Origin: Tetrahymena thermophila SB210 | Taxonomy: Eukaryota > Ciliophora > Oligohymenophorea > Hymenostomatida > Tetrahymenidae | Reading direction: 5' to 3' | Length of the DNA: 64,000 nucleotides | Assembly: GCF_000189635.1 (NCBI RefSeq) | Contig: NW_002476212.1 | Span: 744,001 to 808,000, forward strand | Shown here: piece by piece, positions 49,901 through 62,644 of the stretch | How the letters are laid out: the number at the start of each line of letters is the position of its first letter | Position numbering within the stretch: the stretch's first letter is position 1 | The notes under the pieces: model-generated | What the model was told of the DNA's origin: nothing | Seen by the model: only the letters and a program-made list of their open reading frames with translations | Database searches by the model: none | Translations under genes and position numbers: made by a program

Positions 49901-51588
49901 TCTGATTTTTAATTATTTACCTTATTATTATTACTTAATGAAGGTGGAGCTAATCTCCTCCTATTTACAACTTTAACAGCTTCTTCTAAACTTACTTAAT
50001 GACTATCTCTAGTTAATATATTTCCTTCGTCATTTAAACTTAACGGTTCTCCGAAGTTAACATTCAACAACCTCAATTAATTTTCGTCATAATAAATATC
50101 ATTCAAACTGGGAGTTGGTTATTCTTAATATGCAGCGAATTATGGAGGAAGCTTGTAGTCTTTTTAATAGAAACTCTTTTTTTATAGAAATTCTTCATAT
50201 TCAAGTGACAGGAGGTCTTCGTGTTCCATGTCATATATTTCTCTCTCTTGGTTTATTTTATCTTATTTATCTTACAATTTTTTTTCAAGCTCTTACTTAA
50301 AAATAATTGATTCTGTTACACTACTTTTAAGAGCCTTTTGCCCACTCATAATCAATTCATATTGTCTCATCCCACTTTTTTACAAATTGGTTTAAGATTT
50401 TTCAATTGAGCTGAGCAAATTTTATTTGCTTGAAAATTATTTCTTTTTAACTTCAGGAGTCATTTCTATATTTTGTAAGTTGTTCTTAGCGTCTACCCTT
50501 GAGTTTTTCATTAATCCTCCAACACTTCCATTCTTCGCCAATGATGGCAAACTACCATTTTTATTCAATCCAACTATGCTATTATTTTTATTTGCTACCA
50601 TACTATCAATTAAATTACTCTTTTTCATGTTTTCTATTTGCTCATCAGCATTTTTAAGCATATACCCATGAGTTGTCATTCTTAGCTCATCTTTTAGCTC
50701 TTCTATAAATTCTTATGACATAATACTATCTTCATCTGATAAAAGTCCCTCTTATGCCATAAATTCCCTTTTAATTTTTTCTTCAGCAAAAACTATCTCT
50801 TTTGCTTTTTGCTCTCTTTCAAGCAAAGCCTTCTTTTTCATTTCTATATACTATGATTCAGTTATAATATCTGGTTTTACTTTTACTACTTCTCCGAACA
50901 TATCAACAATCTCTACAAAGCTGACATTATCCTCATCCTCACTATCATCTAAAAACTCAGTTGCATCATCATCTTCCATCGGCTAGCCATCAAGTATTTC
51001 TGCATCTTATTGCTCTATATCTTTCTAATAGCTCTGATTTTAAATCTTACTATTTTTTAAGTCATTGTAATTGATTTAAATGTTCTAATTTGACAAAGAC
51101 TTTGCAGTTTATTCTTTATCCTGCTCTCTTAAATTGATATTATAATCATCTTAGTCATTTATAATTTAATTTTATTATTCGATATCCTTTCTCTTTTAAA
51201 CAGCTCTTGAATTTTACCTCGAGCCTGTCTTAGACATAGGCTTCGATTTAGGTTTTGGATCTTTTTTAACTTTAACTTTAATTAATTTTTTTGCATTGGC
51301 CAGTTCTCTGTCAATATCATCAAAAATTTCTTAGCCTGCTTTATTATTTTTCAAAAAATCTTTCAATTTTTAATTTTCTTTTTCATATTCTAACTCATCA
51401 AGCTTTATTCTTTCATTCTGCCTTTTGATCAAATCATCAATTAAAATTGAACCATTTTCAATATTTAACATTGAATTATTTTCATCATCTGATTCTAAGT
51501 TTTCTATATCTGCCATAATCTTTCTCTCCAATTCTTCATCGTTGAGAGATCTTTCCTCATCGTAATCATCTCTCTAATTATAGCTCAT
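46948..51588 (-). CDS. LRR and IQ-motif protein resembling LRRIQ1
   Basis: Large protein of about 1509 aa from two exons (intron 47935-48045). Residues 1-450 are acidic and coiled-coil (DDYDEERSLNDEELERKI, KIKREFMAQEGLLSDED). A typical LRR block of about 11 repeats follows (IEILSLAVNRIDKL, IVELNLAQNQITD, LRYLNLELNRITQM, LEVLNLNNNQIKKL, LRKLYLFRNKIES, LEELDIGRNQIVS, LEYLHLGHNTIQKV). After the intron come two IQ motifs (TIQKCYKGYLLRKVV and IIQKTYRGYRLRKKM), which bind calmodulin-like proteins. The tail is Ser/Pro/Gln-rich, ending with a conserved-looking helix AHGFTNPELVQTFAYRIERM. The order coiled coil, LRR, IQ plus that helix resembles LRRIQ1 of ciliated organisms, so an axonemal or basal-body role is plausible but inferred. 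The start at 51588 (MSYNQRDD) is the first ATG after an in-frame TGA; the frame upstream also looks coding. Confidence 0.85.
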
Positions 51589-52151
51589 TTGACTACTTTT
51601 TTAAAGATACTTTTATCTTATTTTGTTGAAATTAAAGACCTTTTTTCTTTGTTTTTCAACAACTCTATTTATTTAATTTCTTTCTATTAATACAATCCTA
51701 TCTTCTTTCTTTCTTTTCTTTTGATCAAATTTTCAAATTTATATAAAAATTTAATAGCCAATCTATCCTTTCGATGGGATTTGATAACTAATCATAATAT
51801 CTCCAGTATTTAATTGTTTTAAAAAAGTAACAAATTAATGATAAATATATTCATGAACTCTTATTAAATTTTAAACCAAATTTAAAATTATTTAAAAATT
51901 TTAACATTTTATGAGCATTTATAAAATAAATTTTCATCAAAAATAAATTTATTTGAATAAAAATTAATCATTATGTTTGGTGCCATTAAGTTACTTTTTT
52001 AAAATAATAATATCAAAAAGATTGCTGACTTGTTTAGAGAATGATTGTTTGATAAATTATTTACTTAACTATTAATTAATACCAATAATAATATTTCTCT
52101 ACAGAATATTTCTAATATTTAAAGTAAAAGATAAATTGAATATTTGAAATC
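51589..52151. promoter_or_regulatory. Divergent promoter region of the LRR-IQ and WD genes
   Basis: Intergenic interval of 563 bp between two divergent genes, so both promoters must lie here. The part next to the LRR-IQ gene (51589-51800) keeps coding-like frames on the minus strand and may be 5' exon rather than promoter. No defined motif can be named. Confidence 0.5.
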
Positions 52152-55100
52152 ATGTCTGATTAAAATTATTAGAATGGCTATTATAACTTGAAGTATTATA
52201 CAGGAGAAAGAAATTAATAGATAGAGGAAGAAGTTAGGAAATCTTTATTTAGGCTTCCAAACGAAGAAGAATTAGAGAATGAATTTTAAGAAGTTGAAAG
52301 ATTATAAAAGCTTGATGAAGAATTTAAGTAAAAAAAGTAGGAATTAGAAAGATAAAGAGCAAAAATCAATATCTCTAAACTTGAGAAAATAGAGCATGAA
52401 TAGAAAAGATTAGCCAGCAGATTAGAAGAGTTAGTCAATGAGCCCAAAGAAAATGATTAAGAAGAAATTTATAAATTAATAGCCTTGAAAAGAAAGATTG
52501 CTGAATCATAAAAGACTGAAATGAAAGTGAGTATAATTTTATTATTGTTAATATGCGATAAATGTTGAATTCTAAAAAAAATTCCATCATTAATACTATG
52601 ATGAGTTAGTTTTAGGAAATAATTCTTTATGCATAGCAATTCTAATTTGAATAAACTAATGATTAAAATATAATTATTAGGTCTTAGAAGATTAGTTTTT
52701 ACTGAGCAAAGAAAAAGAAATAGAAAACAGAGTAAGAAAGAAAATTGAGCTTGAGAGAATTTTAGAAGAAAAAAAAAAACTTAATGATAAGTTTAGCAAA
52801 GTTAAAATGGAGTTAGATATGATATAAACTGAAGAAGAAGATAGGATTAATAATACAAAAAAATATTTAGAGAAGGCTCTTTAAAGAGAAGTCTCAAATC
52901 CTTTGATGAACAATGCATACAAAAAAGGGCTTGAAAGGTTGATTTAAATATGATATAAAGCATTAAATTTGCTTCAACGAGTATTTTTTTTATTTAGATC
53001 AGGATTGTAAAAAGGAGATGATCTTTTGTCTGAATAAGATAAAATTTTGTTAAGCAAAGCATTATTAGATACAGAAGTGTAAGATCAAAAGGAGAAAGAA
53101 TTGATATTAAAAGAAATATAGGCAAGAAGGGAATAAGAAAAGAGAAAAGTATAGCTTGAAATATAAGAAAAATAAAGAGAATTAAATGATTAGAGGTATT
53201 TATTTATTCTATCTTTTTTATTTGTCTTCTTTATGTTTTTTTAATGAAATCTTGTTTGTTTTGTTTTATAGGTTTGAAATAGCAGAAAAATAAGAGAATC
53301 TACTTAAAAAAAAAGTATAGCATTATGAATTGTAAAAGAGGGGAATAGATTTTTTAGCAAGTATCCAAGAAGGCTAAGGCCCTCCAATGGAATTTATTTT
53401 AAAAAACTTGCAAAATGTAGATGAGGATTAATATCGCTCAGAATCAACAATTGATGATATTGTTTCAAGGGCTAAAAAGTTTTCTAAGATTGGAAAAAGT
53501 AGAATAGAATTTCTTAAAAATGATCATAAAGAGTTTTATGGCTATGATCCCTATGATAAACCTTATTAGGGAGAATTAAAGCCTTTGATTTAAAGAATGA
53601 ATCCAGAAAACGTTTACATTTCACGTATGATCATAGATTTGCTAATTGAGCTTACTATCAGAAAGCATTTAGAGAACTAAACAGAGCTAGCTGCGACAAG
53701 AGAGAAATAGCAATACCTTTAAGAAAAAGCAAAAAGAATTCAAAAGAATTTAGAGTATCTTAAAAAAAATATATTTCATTTGTGAATAATTTTTATTTTT
53801 ATTAAAATAAATAAATAGTACAATGACAAATTCTTAAATTTACGTAGAAATGAGGGATAGGATATTTAAAAATGTAATAGATAAGATTATAAGAGAAGCT
53901 GCATTTGAAATAGCAACAGTCAATTAAATGGCAAAAACTATTTCACTAAATTTAATTGTTAGAGCTATTAAAGGTGCCAGAAATTCAGGTAATTCAGAGG
54001 AATAATTGAGCAAGATTTTCTACTCATTAAGAAACCAAGATATGACGAAAAAAAAGGATGATAAATTTACATTCAATTATAAAGACATGGAAAAAATAGA
54101 TGAAGTATTAAAGAAATAAAAGAAAGAAAAATAGGCCAAGGGTAAAGATGCCAAGAAAGATAAAGACAAAGGTAAAGATGCAGATGAAGACAAAAAAGAT
54201 GAAGAGTAAGAATAATAAGAAGATGATGACTAAACAGTTTTACAAATGTATCCAGAAATAGAATGTACTGAAACTCTCGGAACTGAGTAAATTCTTTAAA
54301 TGGAAATAGAGTACTGGAATGAAAATGTTTAATTGATGGAGTACCCCTATTTATAGCATAACCCAAAAAAGAAGTTTACTGTCACTGCTATAGCGCTTTC
54401 GTTTAACAAAGAACTTCTAGCTATTGGCTATTCTAATGGATAAATTGAAATTTATTCTACACCTCCAGGAGATATTATGCTTATAGCTAGAGTAAACAAA
54501 CAACTCTTATTAATTTTTTATTGAAGCTAAGTTTTCCAGAAAAAATAATTTAAATGATAAATACTTTTATTAATTTATTCAAAAATTAAATAATTTCTTT
54601 TAAAAATGAAGTTTTTAGGATTTGTTTTTTTTAAGGTTGCTGCAATTAGATTGAAGGCAGGCAAAAAGTTTTTTTATTATGTTTTCCAAAAAAATATGAA
54701 ATTTAAATCAAGTTTAATTCAAGCTTTTTCAAGATTTTTAAAAATATTTAGAAGATTATGTTTAAGAAATTGATTAAAAATTATTAATTTTTTATTTAAT
54801 GTTTTAAAAAAATAAATTTTAAAGGTTGAAGGTTAAAATTCAAAGAAAATAATACATTTGGAGTTTGCTTTTGATAATATGAGTTAATTGATGGCATTAG
54901 ATGAGGATGGTAATATGTCTGTCAATTTTAATGCTTAAAATTTAAAATCATTAAATTAAAAGCAATAAAATACACTTGAAACAACTTTAAATATGAGGAC
55001 ATATTACAATTTTGACTGGAAAATGTTAACTAGAAGTGGAAAAGTCAACAGTTAAGATATTCTAAAAATTGTTTTTTGTAGCTTTCATCCTGGTATTACT

Positions 55101-56667
55101 TTTACAGTAAATTTATTATTTTGATTTCTAGATAATTGTTTTATTATTTCTTACCTTAAATAAAGGGATTATAACCTTATATTGTAATGGGATGTGAAAA
55201 GGGGTTGATAATGAAATTCAATTCTAACAAAGATCTTAACAAAGGAATTAACTATAAATTTCCTATTCATAATGTAGTAAATAGTCCAATCATTACTTTT
55301 AATGAAGCTGAATTTCCAAATGAGCATGCCAGAGTTTTAGAAATTGTTGACAATCATAATGAGGAGCATGATAAGCATATTAATATATTTAGAGAGTTCT
55401 TCGTTGAACATAAAGCGAAAATCATTCAAATAGTATTTTTAAATAAACCAGAAACATTCATATCTATTGATTCAAAAGTAAATAACAATTATTTCAATTG
55501 TTATAATTTTTTCAATATTTAAGATGAATTAATCATTTATAGGGCTATATTTTCTATTGGGTTTATGAAAAAGACTAGTATCTAATCAAAATAGATGGTT
55601 ACTTTCCAAAATCTAAATACAAAGTAAATAAGCAAAAATAAATCTAGTTAAAGATACTTTAATTCTATTTATAAATTAGGTTTCTTGCTAGGTTATGAGT
55701 TACAATTTAAAAAATTCAAATGATAAAGCAGATGGACCTAATAGTGTAAGTGTAGATCTCAATCAAGCAGGTTCATAAGAAGATAAAGGAAAATAATACT
55801 TTAAAAGTTTGATTTCTCAAAATTAGGATTATGAGAAAAGATGTATTTACCTAAAGAAAAACTAAAGCGAAAGCTTAAAAGATTTAGCTGACATTATTAT
55901 ATCATCTGAAAATTTGCCATAAGAGCCTGATTAAGAAGTTATATTCTATAGAGGTCGTGTGGATTTCAAAAAATAAACATTTAAAAGTTTGTTTGAGGAA
56001 AAATATATCAGTAAATAAATTAATAAAAAAAATTAAAAAATTATTTTACATTCAAAAATGAATTAATTTATAAAAGCACAAAACAATTTTTATCTCCTAA
56101 AATTTAAAATTTAGATTTGATATATTCATGATTTAATTAAAATTAGGTTATTTAGTTGATGGATATGTATCTAAATGTCTAGCAATAAGCGGAAATAAAT
56201 ATGTTATAATTTAATAAATTCTTCCTCATAAAATTGATCACGATAGAGTGTATGTTTAATTTGTAAGGTTTGACACTAACTTATTCCGTCTGAAAAAAGT
56301 TAAGATTAGTTTAGAATCTCCAGATGTAGATGATATTGATTTCTCAGTTGTAGAGAATTTTGGACCTTTTGGAATTCCTTACTTGTTTATATTGATGAGA
56401 CAAGGTTTATATGTTGCATCTTTAGCAACAGGAAATATATTATTTGATTTTAAGAATCATCTTACAATAATATAATAAGAAGTAAAGCTTAACTAAGAAG
56501 TAATGGTGGCAAATAATTTAAAAGCAATACTTGATATGTATATTATAATAACATCAAATTCATCTAATGGAGCTTATGTATTTAGTATTGAAGATAAAAA
56601 CGATGATGAAGCAAAAAGATAAATATTAACAAATTAAGCAGAGTTTAAGCGTTTATTTGTTACCTGA
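52152..56667 (+). CDS. Large coiled-coil/WD-repeat protein
   Basis: Predicted protein of about 1179 aa in ten exons. Introns: 52527-52680, 52938-52997, 53196-53271, 53782-53818 (only 37 bp), 54492-54824, 55107-55165, 55478-55542, 55624-55679 (or to 55691) and 56011-56146; exons sum to a multiple of three. Residues 1-400 are coiled coil (LEKIEHEQKRLASRLEELV; VRKKIELERILEEKKKL; EIQARREQEKRKVQLEI). A short folded part follows (FYGYDPYDKPYQGELKPL; YISRMIIDLLIELTIRK), then a Lys/Asp/Glu-rich linker near 54120-54240. The C-terminal half has WD-like blades: VTAIALSFNKELLAIGYSNG, IIHLEFAFDNMSQLMALDED, IVMGCEKGLIMKF and YLFILMRQGLYVASLATGNI. WD and coiled-coil proteins of this size are common in cilia, and the neighbour is LRRIQ1-like; a ciliary role is inference. 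Ends at TGA 56665-56667. Confidence 0.8.
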
Positions 56668-57792
56668 AATTTAAAAATAAAAATAATTTAGAGAGCTTCT
56701 AAAAAAATAAAATATAAAAAATATTAATTCTAATTTGTGGGTTCATATTTTTATTTCAACATATATCATTGTATTTTTAAAATACATAAAGAATGTAATT
56801 TATTTATTTATTCTTACTTTAAAACTTAATTGCTAAATATATATTAATCTTTTTAAAGTTTTTACATCATTCAAAAGTTTTTAGATATTTTTGTTCTTTA
56901 TTTTATGTATGATTAAAGAGCTTTTTAAAATCTGATTTGCTCAGATAAAAAATCTTTTTATTATTTTATTTATTTATTCTTTTAATTCTTTGATTTTTCT
57001 TTCATTTAATATCATATTTCAAATAAATTGAATTCGCTCATACATACATTCACTCATTCATTTATTCATTAAAAATATTAAAATTTTAAACCAAAGCTTC
57101 TTTAAAAAAGAGAAAAATATGTATATAATAATAAAAGTTTGTAGAGCACTATTGATTGCTTAGCTGATATGTTAGCTGCTAAGGTATTATATTTATATGT
57201 GATTGTTTTAATCTTAAATTATTATAACATTTACAATTTGAAAAAATAATAATTCTTCTTAAGAAAGTATTTAAGAATAAAATTATAATTGTAAGCAAAA
57301 ATTATTATTATCCATTTATTGTATAATTTTTATTATATTATTTACTTATTTTTATTGAAATATGAAATTAATTTGAATTTATCAAAAGGAAGTTTCGAAT
57401 TTACATATCAAATAATTAATTAATTAATTAACTAACTTATTATTAGAAATACAGAAAGTATTTTGCTTTTACTAAGCATTAAAAAACTCGATAATTAATT
57501 ACAATCACTAATTAAATAAAATTACTTTAATTTAATTATATTTTAATTTTATCTAAAATTTTGAAGTGGTAAATTAATAGCAACACTTTTTTTGTTTAGT
57601 ATGGCTTATTAAAATATATAAATGCATGTATAACTTACTTAAAAAGTTAAATAAAAAATTAAGCTTTCTTTAAAAAAACTTTTGAGATGTTGCTTCATTG
57701 TTGGGTAATTAATTTATTTTACTAGTTTTAAGAAAAAGAAATTAAAATTGAGATTCTATCCAAATATTTAAATTATTTTAAATTGTAAATAA
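56668..57792. other. Intergenic spacer
   Basis: AT-rich spacer with CATT/CATA-type short repeats near 57040-57070 and an AATT run near 57415-57430. No gene recognised. Confidence 0.5.
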
Positions 57793-59155
57793 ATGTCAAG
57801 TTAAAGTATAAAACTTGAAGCTGGAAATAAGGTAAGTAGCTTAACTTAAAAAGGATAAAAATGCAAGTATAGAATTCCATAGGGCGAGAGGAGGTGCGAA
57901 CATACAAAAAGAATTAAGTTGAAAATAAAAATTAGGAGGGAAATCAATCAATTAATCAAACAGTCAAATAATTAATTAAATTATAAATTAAAGTAAGCAT
58001 GAGAGATGTATACTAAATTTTTTCAGAATTGAAAAGAAGAATTAATATCAAATTAAATTAGAAGATTCGAGAAAATTCCCCACACTTTTTTCATTTCAAA
58101 GTACTAATAGTTAGGTTTGATAATTAGGCAATTTTTAATGATATTAAGAGCTTTTTGTATTTATCAAAGTAATTCTTTACACAATCACAAGAATTTGTCT
58201 TTTTTTTAAAATATCCATTTTTAGCGCTTAATTTTATTTAGACCTACCCACTAATAAATAATAAATAGAAGTAGAAGTAATCAAATAATTGATTTATTGA
58301 TTGATAAACTCTTGTTTGATATTATTTTTTGATCATTCAATAATTTTAATTATGATTTTTTTACTTACACATATCTTTTTTTCAGATTTAAGAAATTGTT
58401 TAGAAAATTTCTTTTGTTTTTGATCATATCAACTTTCTAAAACCAAAAATCGATTAATTTCATATAAATAATTAGCTTGCTGTCATTAAATATTCTTTTT
58501 CTCTTTCAAATAAGCAACTCAGATAAATTTATTATCATTTTAATTTTTCTATTTTATCATGCTTTACTTGAAAAATCTAATAAAACTTATTATGAAATTT
58601 CTTTTATTTTTTCCTATCAATTTAAAAAATTTTTAAAATACCAACCTGGCTAGTAGTCAAGAAATGTTTGAAATTAACTTAAAATTATTTTATTGGTTGA
58701 AAAATTATTTTTTACAAACTTTTAACTGCGATTAGATTATTTACTTATTTTTGTAGATAGGCTTTTAGATAAATTCTAAAAAATGGATTACAAAATTAGG
58801 AAGTAAATATTATTTAAAAGCAATAATGTTAAGTAATATTTAAAGAATGCTGTAAGACAGTGCTTGGTATCTACTTTAAAAGTATTAAAAGTCTGATTTT
58901 GCTAAAATAAAATAATATGAAAAGTCCTAAAAAATATCAATATATTTGTATATTAAAATGAATGCAAATCTAAAACAATTCAAAAACAAATTATGTAAAA
59001 TTTTTATAAAGTTTGTAGAAAGGTAGGGGAAGTTTTGTATTAATGTACCAAGCAATAATCCTCTTTTAAATTAAATTAAGTAAATAAAATATAATTAGAT
59101 GAATAGTGAAGAAATTAGTAGCCGCGATTCTTCCCACTCTTAATAGAATGAATGA
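57793..59155 (+). CDS. Small basic hypothetical protein, one long intron
   Basis: Proposed 145-aa protein. Exon 1 (57793-57831) reads MSSQSIKLEAGNK and ends at a strong GTAAGT donor. The intron 57832-58756 is 925 bp, unusually long for this window, and ends TTTTTGTAG. Exon 2 runs to TGA 59153-59155 with IGFQINSKKWITKLGSKYYL, MLQDSAWYLLQKYQKSDFAK, FVERQGKFCINVPSNNPLLN and a Ser-rich end (SSRDSSHSQQNE). The product is Lys-rich and may be nuclear or RNA-binding, but no domain is recognised. Further small exons or introns are possible. Confidence 0.5.
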
Positions 59156-59451
59156 TATATTATCTAGTGATTTTTTTTTTTTGATTATTTAATTAACAAG
59201 GCGCATTGATAATTCGTAATTAATTGATAATGATAAATAAGTTCAAATAAATTAAAAACTAAAGCTAAATAATAAATAAGCGACTAATTGACTTCAATTG
59301 TCATCATACAAAAACCTAAAAAGATTATAAATATTCGTTTAGGAATTAGATTGATTTTCATAATTATTGATAAAAACCTTATCAAAGAGAAAAATAAAAA
59401 GCAAGTATTCTATCATAAAAACATATTAAGTAAGGCAAATTAAGTAGTAAA
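59156..59451. other. Short spacer upstream of HSF
   Basis: AT-rich interval that should include the HSF promoter. No clear heat shock element array (alternating GAA/TTC) was seen. Confidence 0.5.
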
Positions 59452-62400
59452 ATGCGCAAAAGAAACTCCACTAGAAATAATAATACTGTTCCTGGTTTCC
59501 TTTCCAAGACCTACAAAATTTTAGAGGTAAAGCCATTTTTCATTCAAAAAGAGAAGAACCACTTCATTAAAATATAAAAATATTAGCAATTGATAAAATT
59601 CTACAAAATTCAATTGCATTTTGTACATAAAAGCAAATAAAAGGTTTTTGAAACCAAACAACATGTTTTAACAAAATACCTAAAGCGTTCATTTACTTTT
59701 TTTAACAATTACTTTTAATAAAAATAAATAGAATCCTGAATATGTTGACATTATTAGCTGGAACGAAGATGGTAAAGCTTTCAAAGTAAAAAAACCTAAT
59801 GAGTTTGCAGAAAAGGTTTTACCCAAATACTTCAAAACTAATAACTTTGCTTCCTTTGTGAGATAGGTAATTATTTCATCTCTATATTTTAGAATTAGTA
59901 AAATTTAATTTGCTGCATGTCCCTAGCAAAGTATTTGCAGAAAATTTTATAATTTTTAAATAAAAGAAATTATTCTTTTAATATTGCTTTAATATTTGAG
60001 AATACTTATGATAACTAATTAGTTAAATGCATGATGATAGAGAATAATAATTAATTTTCAATCTTTTATTTAAATTCTAATTGTTATTTATTTAAAATAA
60101 AGCTTAACATGTATGATTTCCATAAGTTGAGACATGATAGCGAAGAAAACGAATGGAGACATCGTCTTTTCAGAAGAGGTTATCCGTAATATTTTATAAT
60201 TATATTCTAATTGATTAGTTTATTAATAGGAGTGCTTCAATAATAATTTACATTTTATGAAATCCTTTTTTTATTTGTTTTATTTTCATTCTAAAAAAAG
60301 ATAAAGTGAAGAATAATTTTTACTTATCTAATAAAAAATTTTATATTTTTGGAATAAATTACTATTTCCATTTCAAAATATTTAAATTATGCATTTTAAT
60401 ACTTTCACAATCATAAAATTTTTCTGCTAAATTTTGGAAAAAATAAAAAATTTTCTTATGCTCCTTTATAAGATTGAAATTTATAAATTCATGTAACAAA
60501 ATTTTAATTTGAGAGTTACAAATATTTATGTAAAAATAGAAATCTTCTCTGTGAAATCAAAAGAAAAATAAATGAAACTTAGATGTAAGATGCTGTTGTT
60601 ACTCAAAAAGAGTAAAAAAAAATAACAAGTGATACTCAATATCTCTTAAAAGAAGTAATCATTTATTCTATGACAAAAGTTTATTAAAATTTTATATTAT
60701 CAAAAGATGGTTACACTAAAATAAAAGCAAGAAAGTCTTGAAAAGGCTTGCTCAGTTTTAATTGCTTAAAATACTCAAATTTTAGGAGAAAATAAGTTAT
60801 TATGGGGAGAAATCAACAAGAAAAAGTAAATATTTAAGCTTTTTAATAAATAATTTATGAATTTATTTTCCTTTTATAGAGAGAAGTCTTAAAAGAAGAT
60901 TGAAAAGCTACTTAGTTTAGTTTTAAATTACATTGGACCAAAGCAAATCCCAGAGTTAGCCTTTTTAAATGGAAAAAAGCCCAATGGTAATTTACAGTTT
61001 GTTTTTTTATTTGTAAGGAAAGTAACGATTTCTTAAATTTTCGAAAAGCATATTTGGATAGCAGTAATTAATATTTTTTAAAATCTATTTAGTAAATTTA
61101 TAAATTTGTCAATTAAAAATTTTTGATTTAATTTGTGAATAAGTTAGTAGATTTTGCAAAGGTTAACATGAGATTTTATTTGTTGTTTTTAGATTATATA
61201 AAGCATATAGAAATCAATTAAATAAAATTTGAAATTTCTTTCCTTACAATAATTAATAATTTGCTATTTTCTTAATTTGGAATATCAGCAGTTATTAACA
61301 ATTATTTTATTTTAACTTTATGAAGAACTTTTATAATCAGATTATTTGAAGTAAGAAGATATATCAGATAATGAAAATGATGAATAAAACGATATAATGA
61401 ATGGTGCTAACAGAAGTAATTTAGCTAATTCAAAAAGATGGGAAGGTAATGACATAGCTAGTAGTTTAAATGGATTCTAATTTAACAATAACAATAATAT
61501 AAATGACTTAAATAGCAGCTTCAATGGCGGTAACATGAATGCATCTAATCTCTTAAGTAGTTAAAATGGAAATTAGTTGTAAATGGTTACAAACGGATAG
61601 TAATTTGCTCAAAAATTTATTGATAAGCTTATGTCTAACTTAAAGAACAAACACGATTCTAAAAAAAACCCTGATAATGGATAGTAAAAAGGCCAACAAA
61701 TAACTAATTTTGTTGATAGCTATCATAAGTAAAACTAAGACTTACTTTCTAAATTATAAAACTTTATGACTAGTCAAGGAGGCACCTAAGATTTAAGCAG
61801 CTTGGAATTAAATAGTTAAATCAATCAAGCAACAATGAATCCAAGCAGCTCAACTGATCTACTTTAGAAGCGCGGCTTAAAGAAGATGATGAGTAATCCT
61901 TTCAATCCAAATATGAGCTTAGGCTTGGGTCCAGAGGAATTAGAAAATTTAAATGAAAGTTTACTTTTGGGCAAGAGTAAAAAATTCAAAAAAGAAGATG
62001 ATGGTATTTCTGCAAGTCGTTTTGGTAATGTTAATCCAAATGCATTTGGAAATAATTTTAACTTAGAAGATTTCTTAAACAATCACCAACAATTAGCAGC
62101 ATCAAATGCTTTCAATAATTTTGGTGATTTGAATGAAGCTAATAACATCAATAATAAGGCATCATTAGATTTTAGTAAACTTTTCAACAACAATGAATAC
62201 CCACCTTTAGCTCTTCCCCATTCAACAACAAACTAGCCTTCTAGTCCAATTAGAAAAAAACAAAGAAACAACGTTACCAACATGTCTTTGAATGCAGCAA
62301 ATGATGCTTAACAATTAACTTCAATTCTAAATAAAAGTGTAAATATGAATGATAGTTTGCATGGTTTTAATATGAATGGAAATGCAAATGCCAGTACTCT

Positions 62401-62644
62401 TTATAATAATCCTCACCAATAAAATTCCTAATGGGAAGACTTCCATAAATTTATAAATGAGTAAAAGATAGAAGAATCTCTAAACAATACTCAAAGTAAC
62501 ACAAATAACAGTACCAATTTGAATAATAATAGTAATAACAATCATAACATGGGTAATAACCATAACCAACATTTAATCGATGGTTGCAACGATGAATTTC
62601 TTGCAAAAGATACAGTTAACAAACTAAACGAATCAATGATGTGA
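59452..62644 (+). CDS. HSF: Heat shock transcription factor
   Basis: Heat shock factor of 645 aa from seven exons; introns 59527-59731, 59867-60102, 60186-60539, 60655-60706, 60826-60879 and 60987-61340; the coding total is 1938 nt. The DNA-binding domain is clear: [50 protein letters not shown] (recognition helix), [19 protein letters not shown] and [15 protein letters not shown] hydrophobic heptad region follows ([20 protein letters not shown] and beyond) corresponding to the HR-A/B trimerisation zipper. The last exon is a long Asn/Gln/Ser-rich region, probably the activation domain; a third heptad repeat (HR-C) is not obvious. It should bind nGAAn repeats and activate chaperone genes under stress. 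The DNA-binding domain is split by two introns. Confidence 0.95.

Noticed and set aside
50426..50671. Plus-strand ORFs within 47487-50671
   Set aside because: All lie antisense to the LRR-IQ gene, whose minus-strand frame encodes regular LRR and IQ motifs.
57870..57905. GC-richer patch (GGGCGAGAGGAGG) as a possible small RNA gene
   Set aside because: No cloverleaf or other paired structure could be drawn; it lies inside the proposed long intron.
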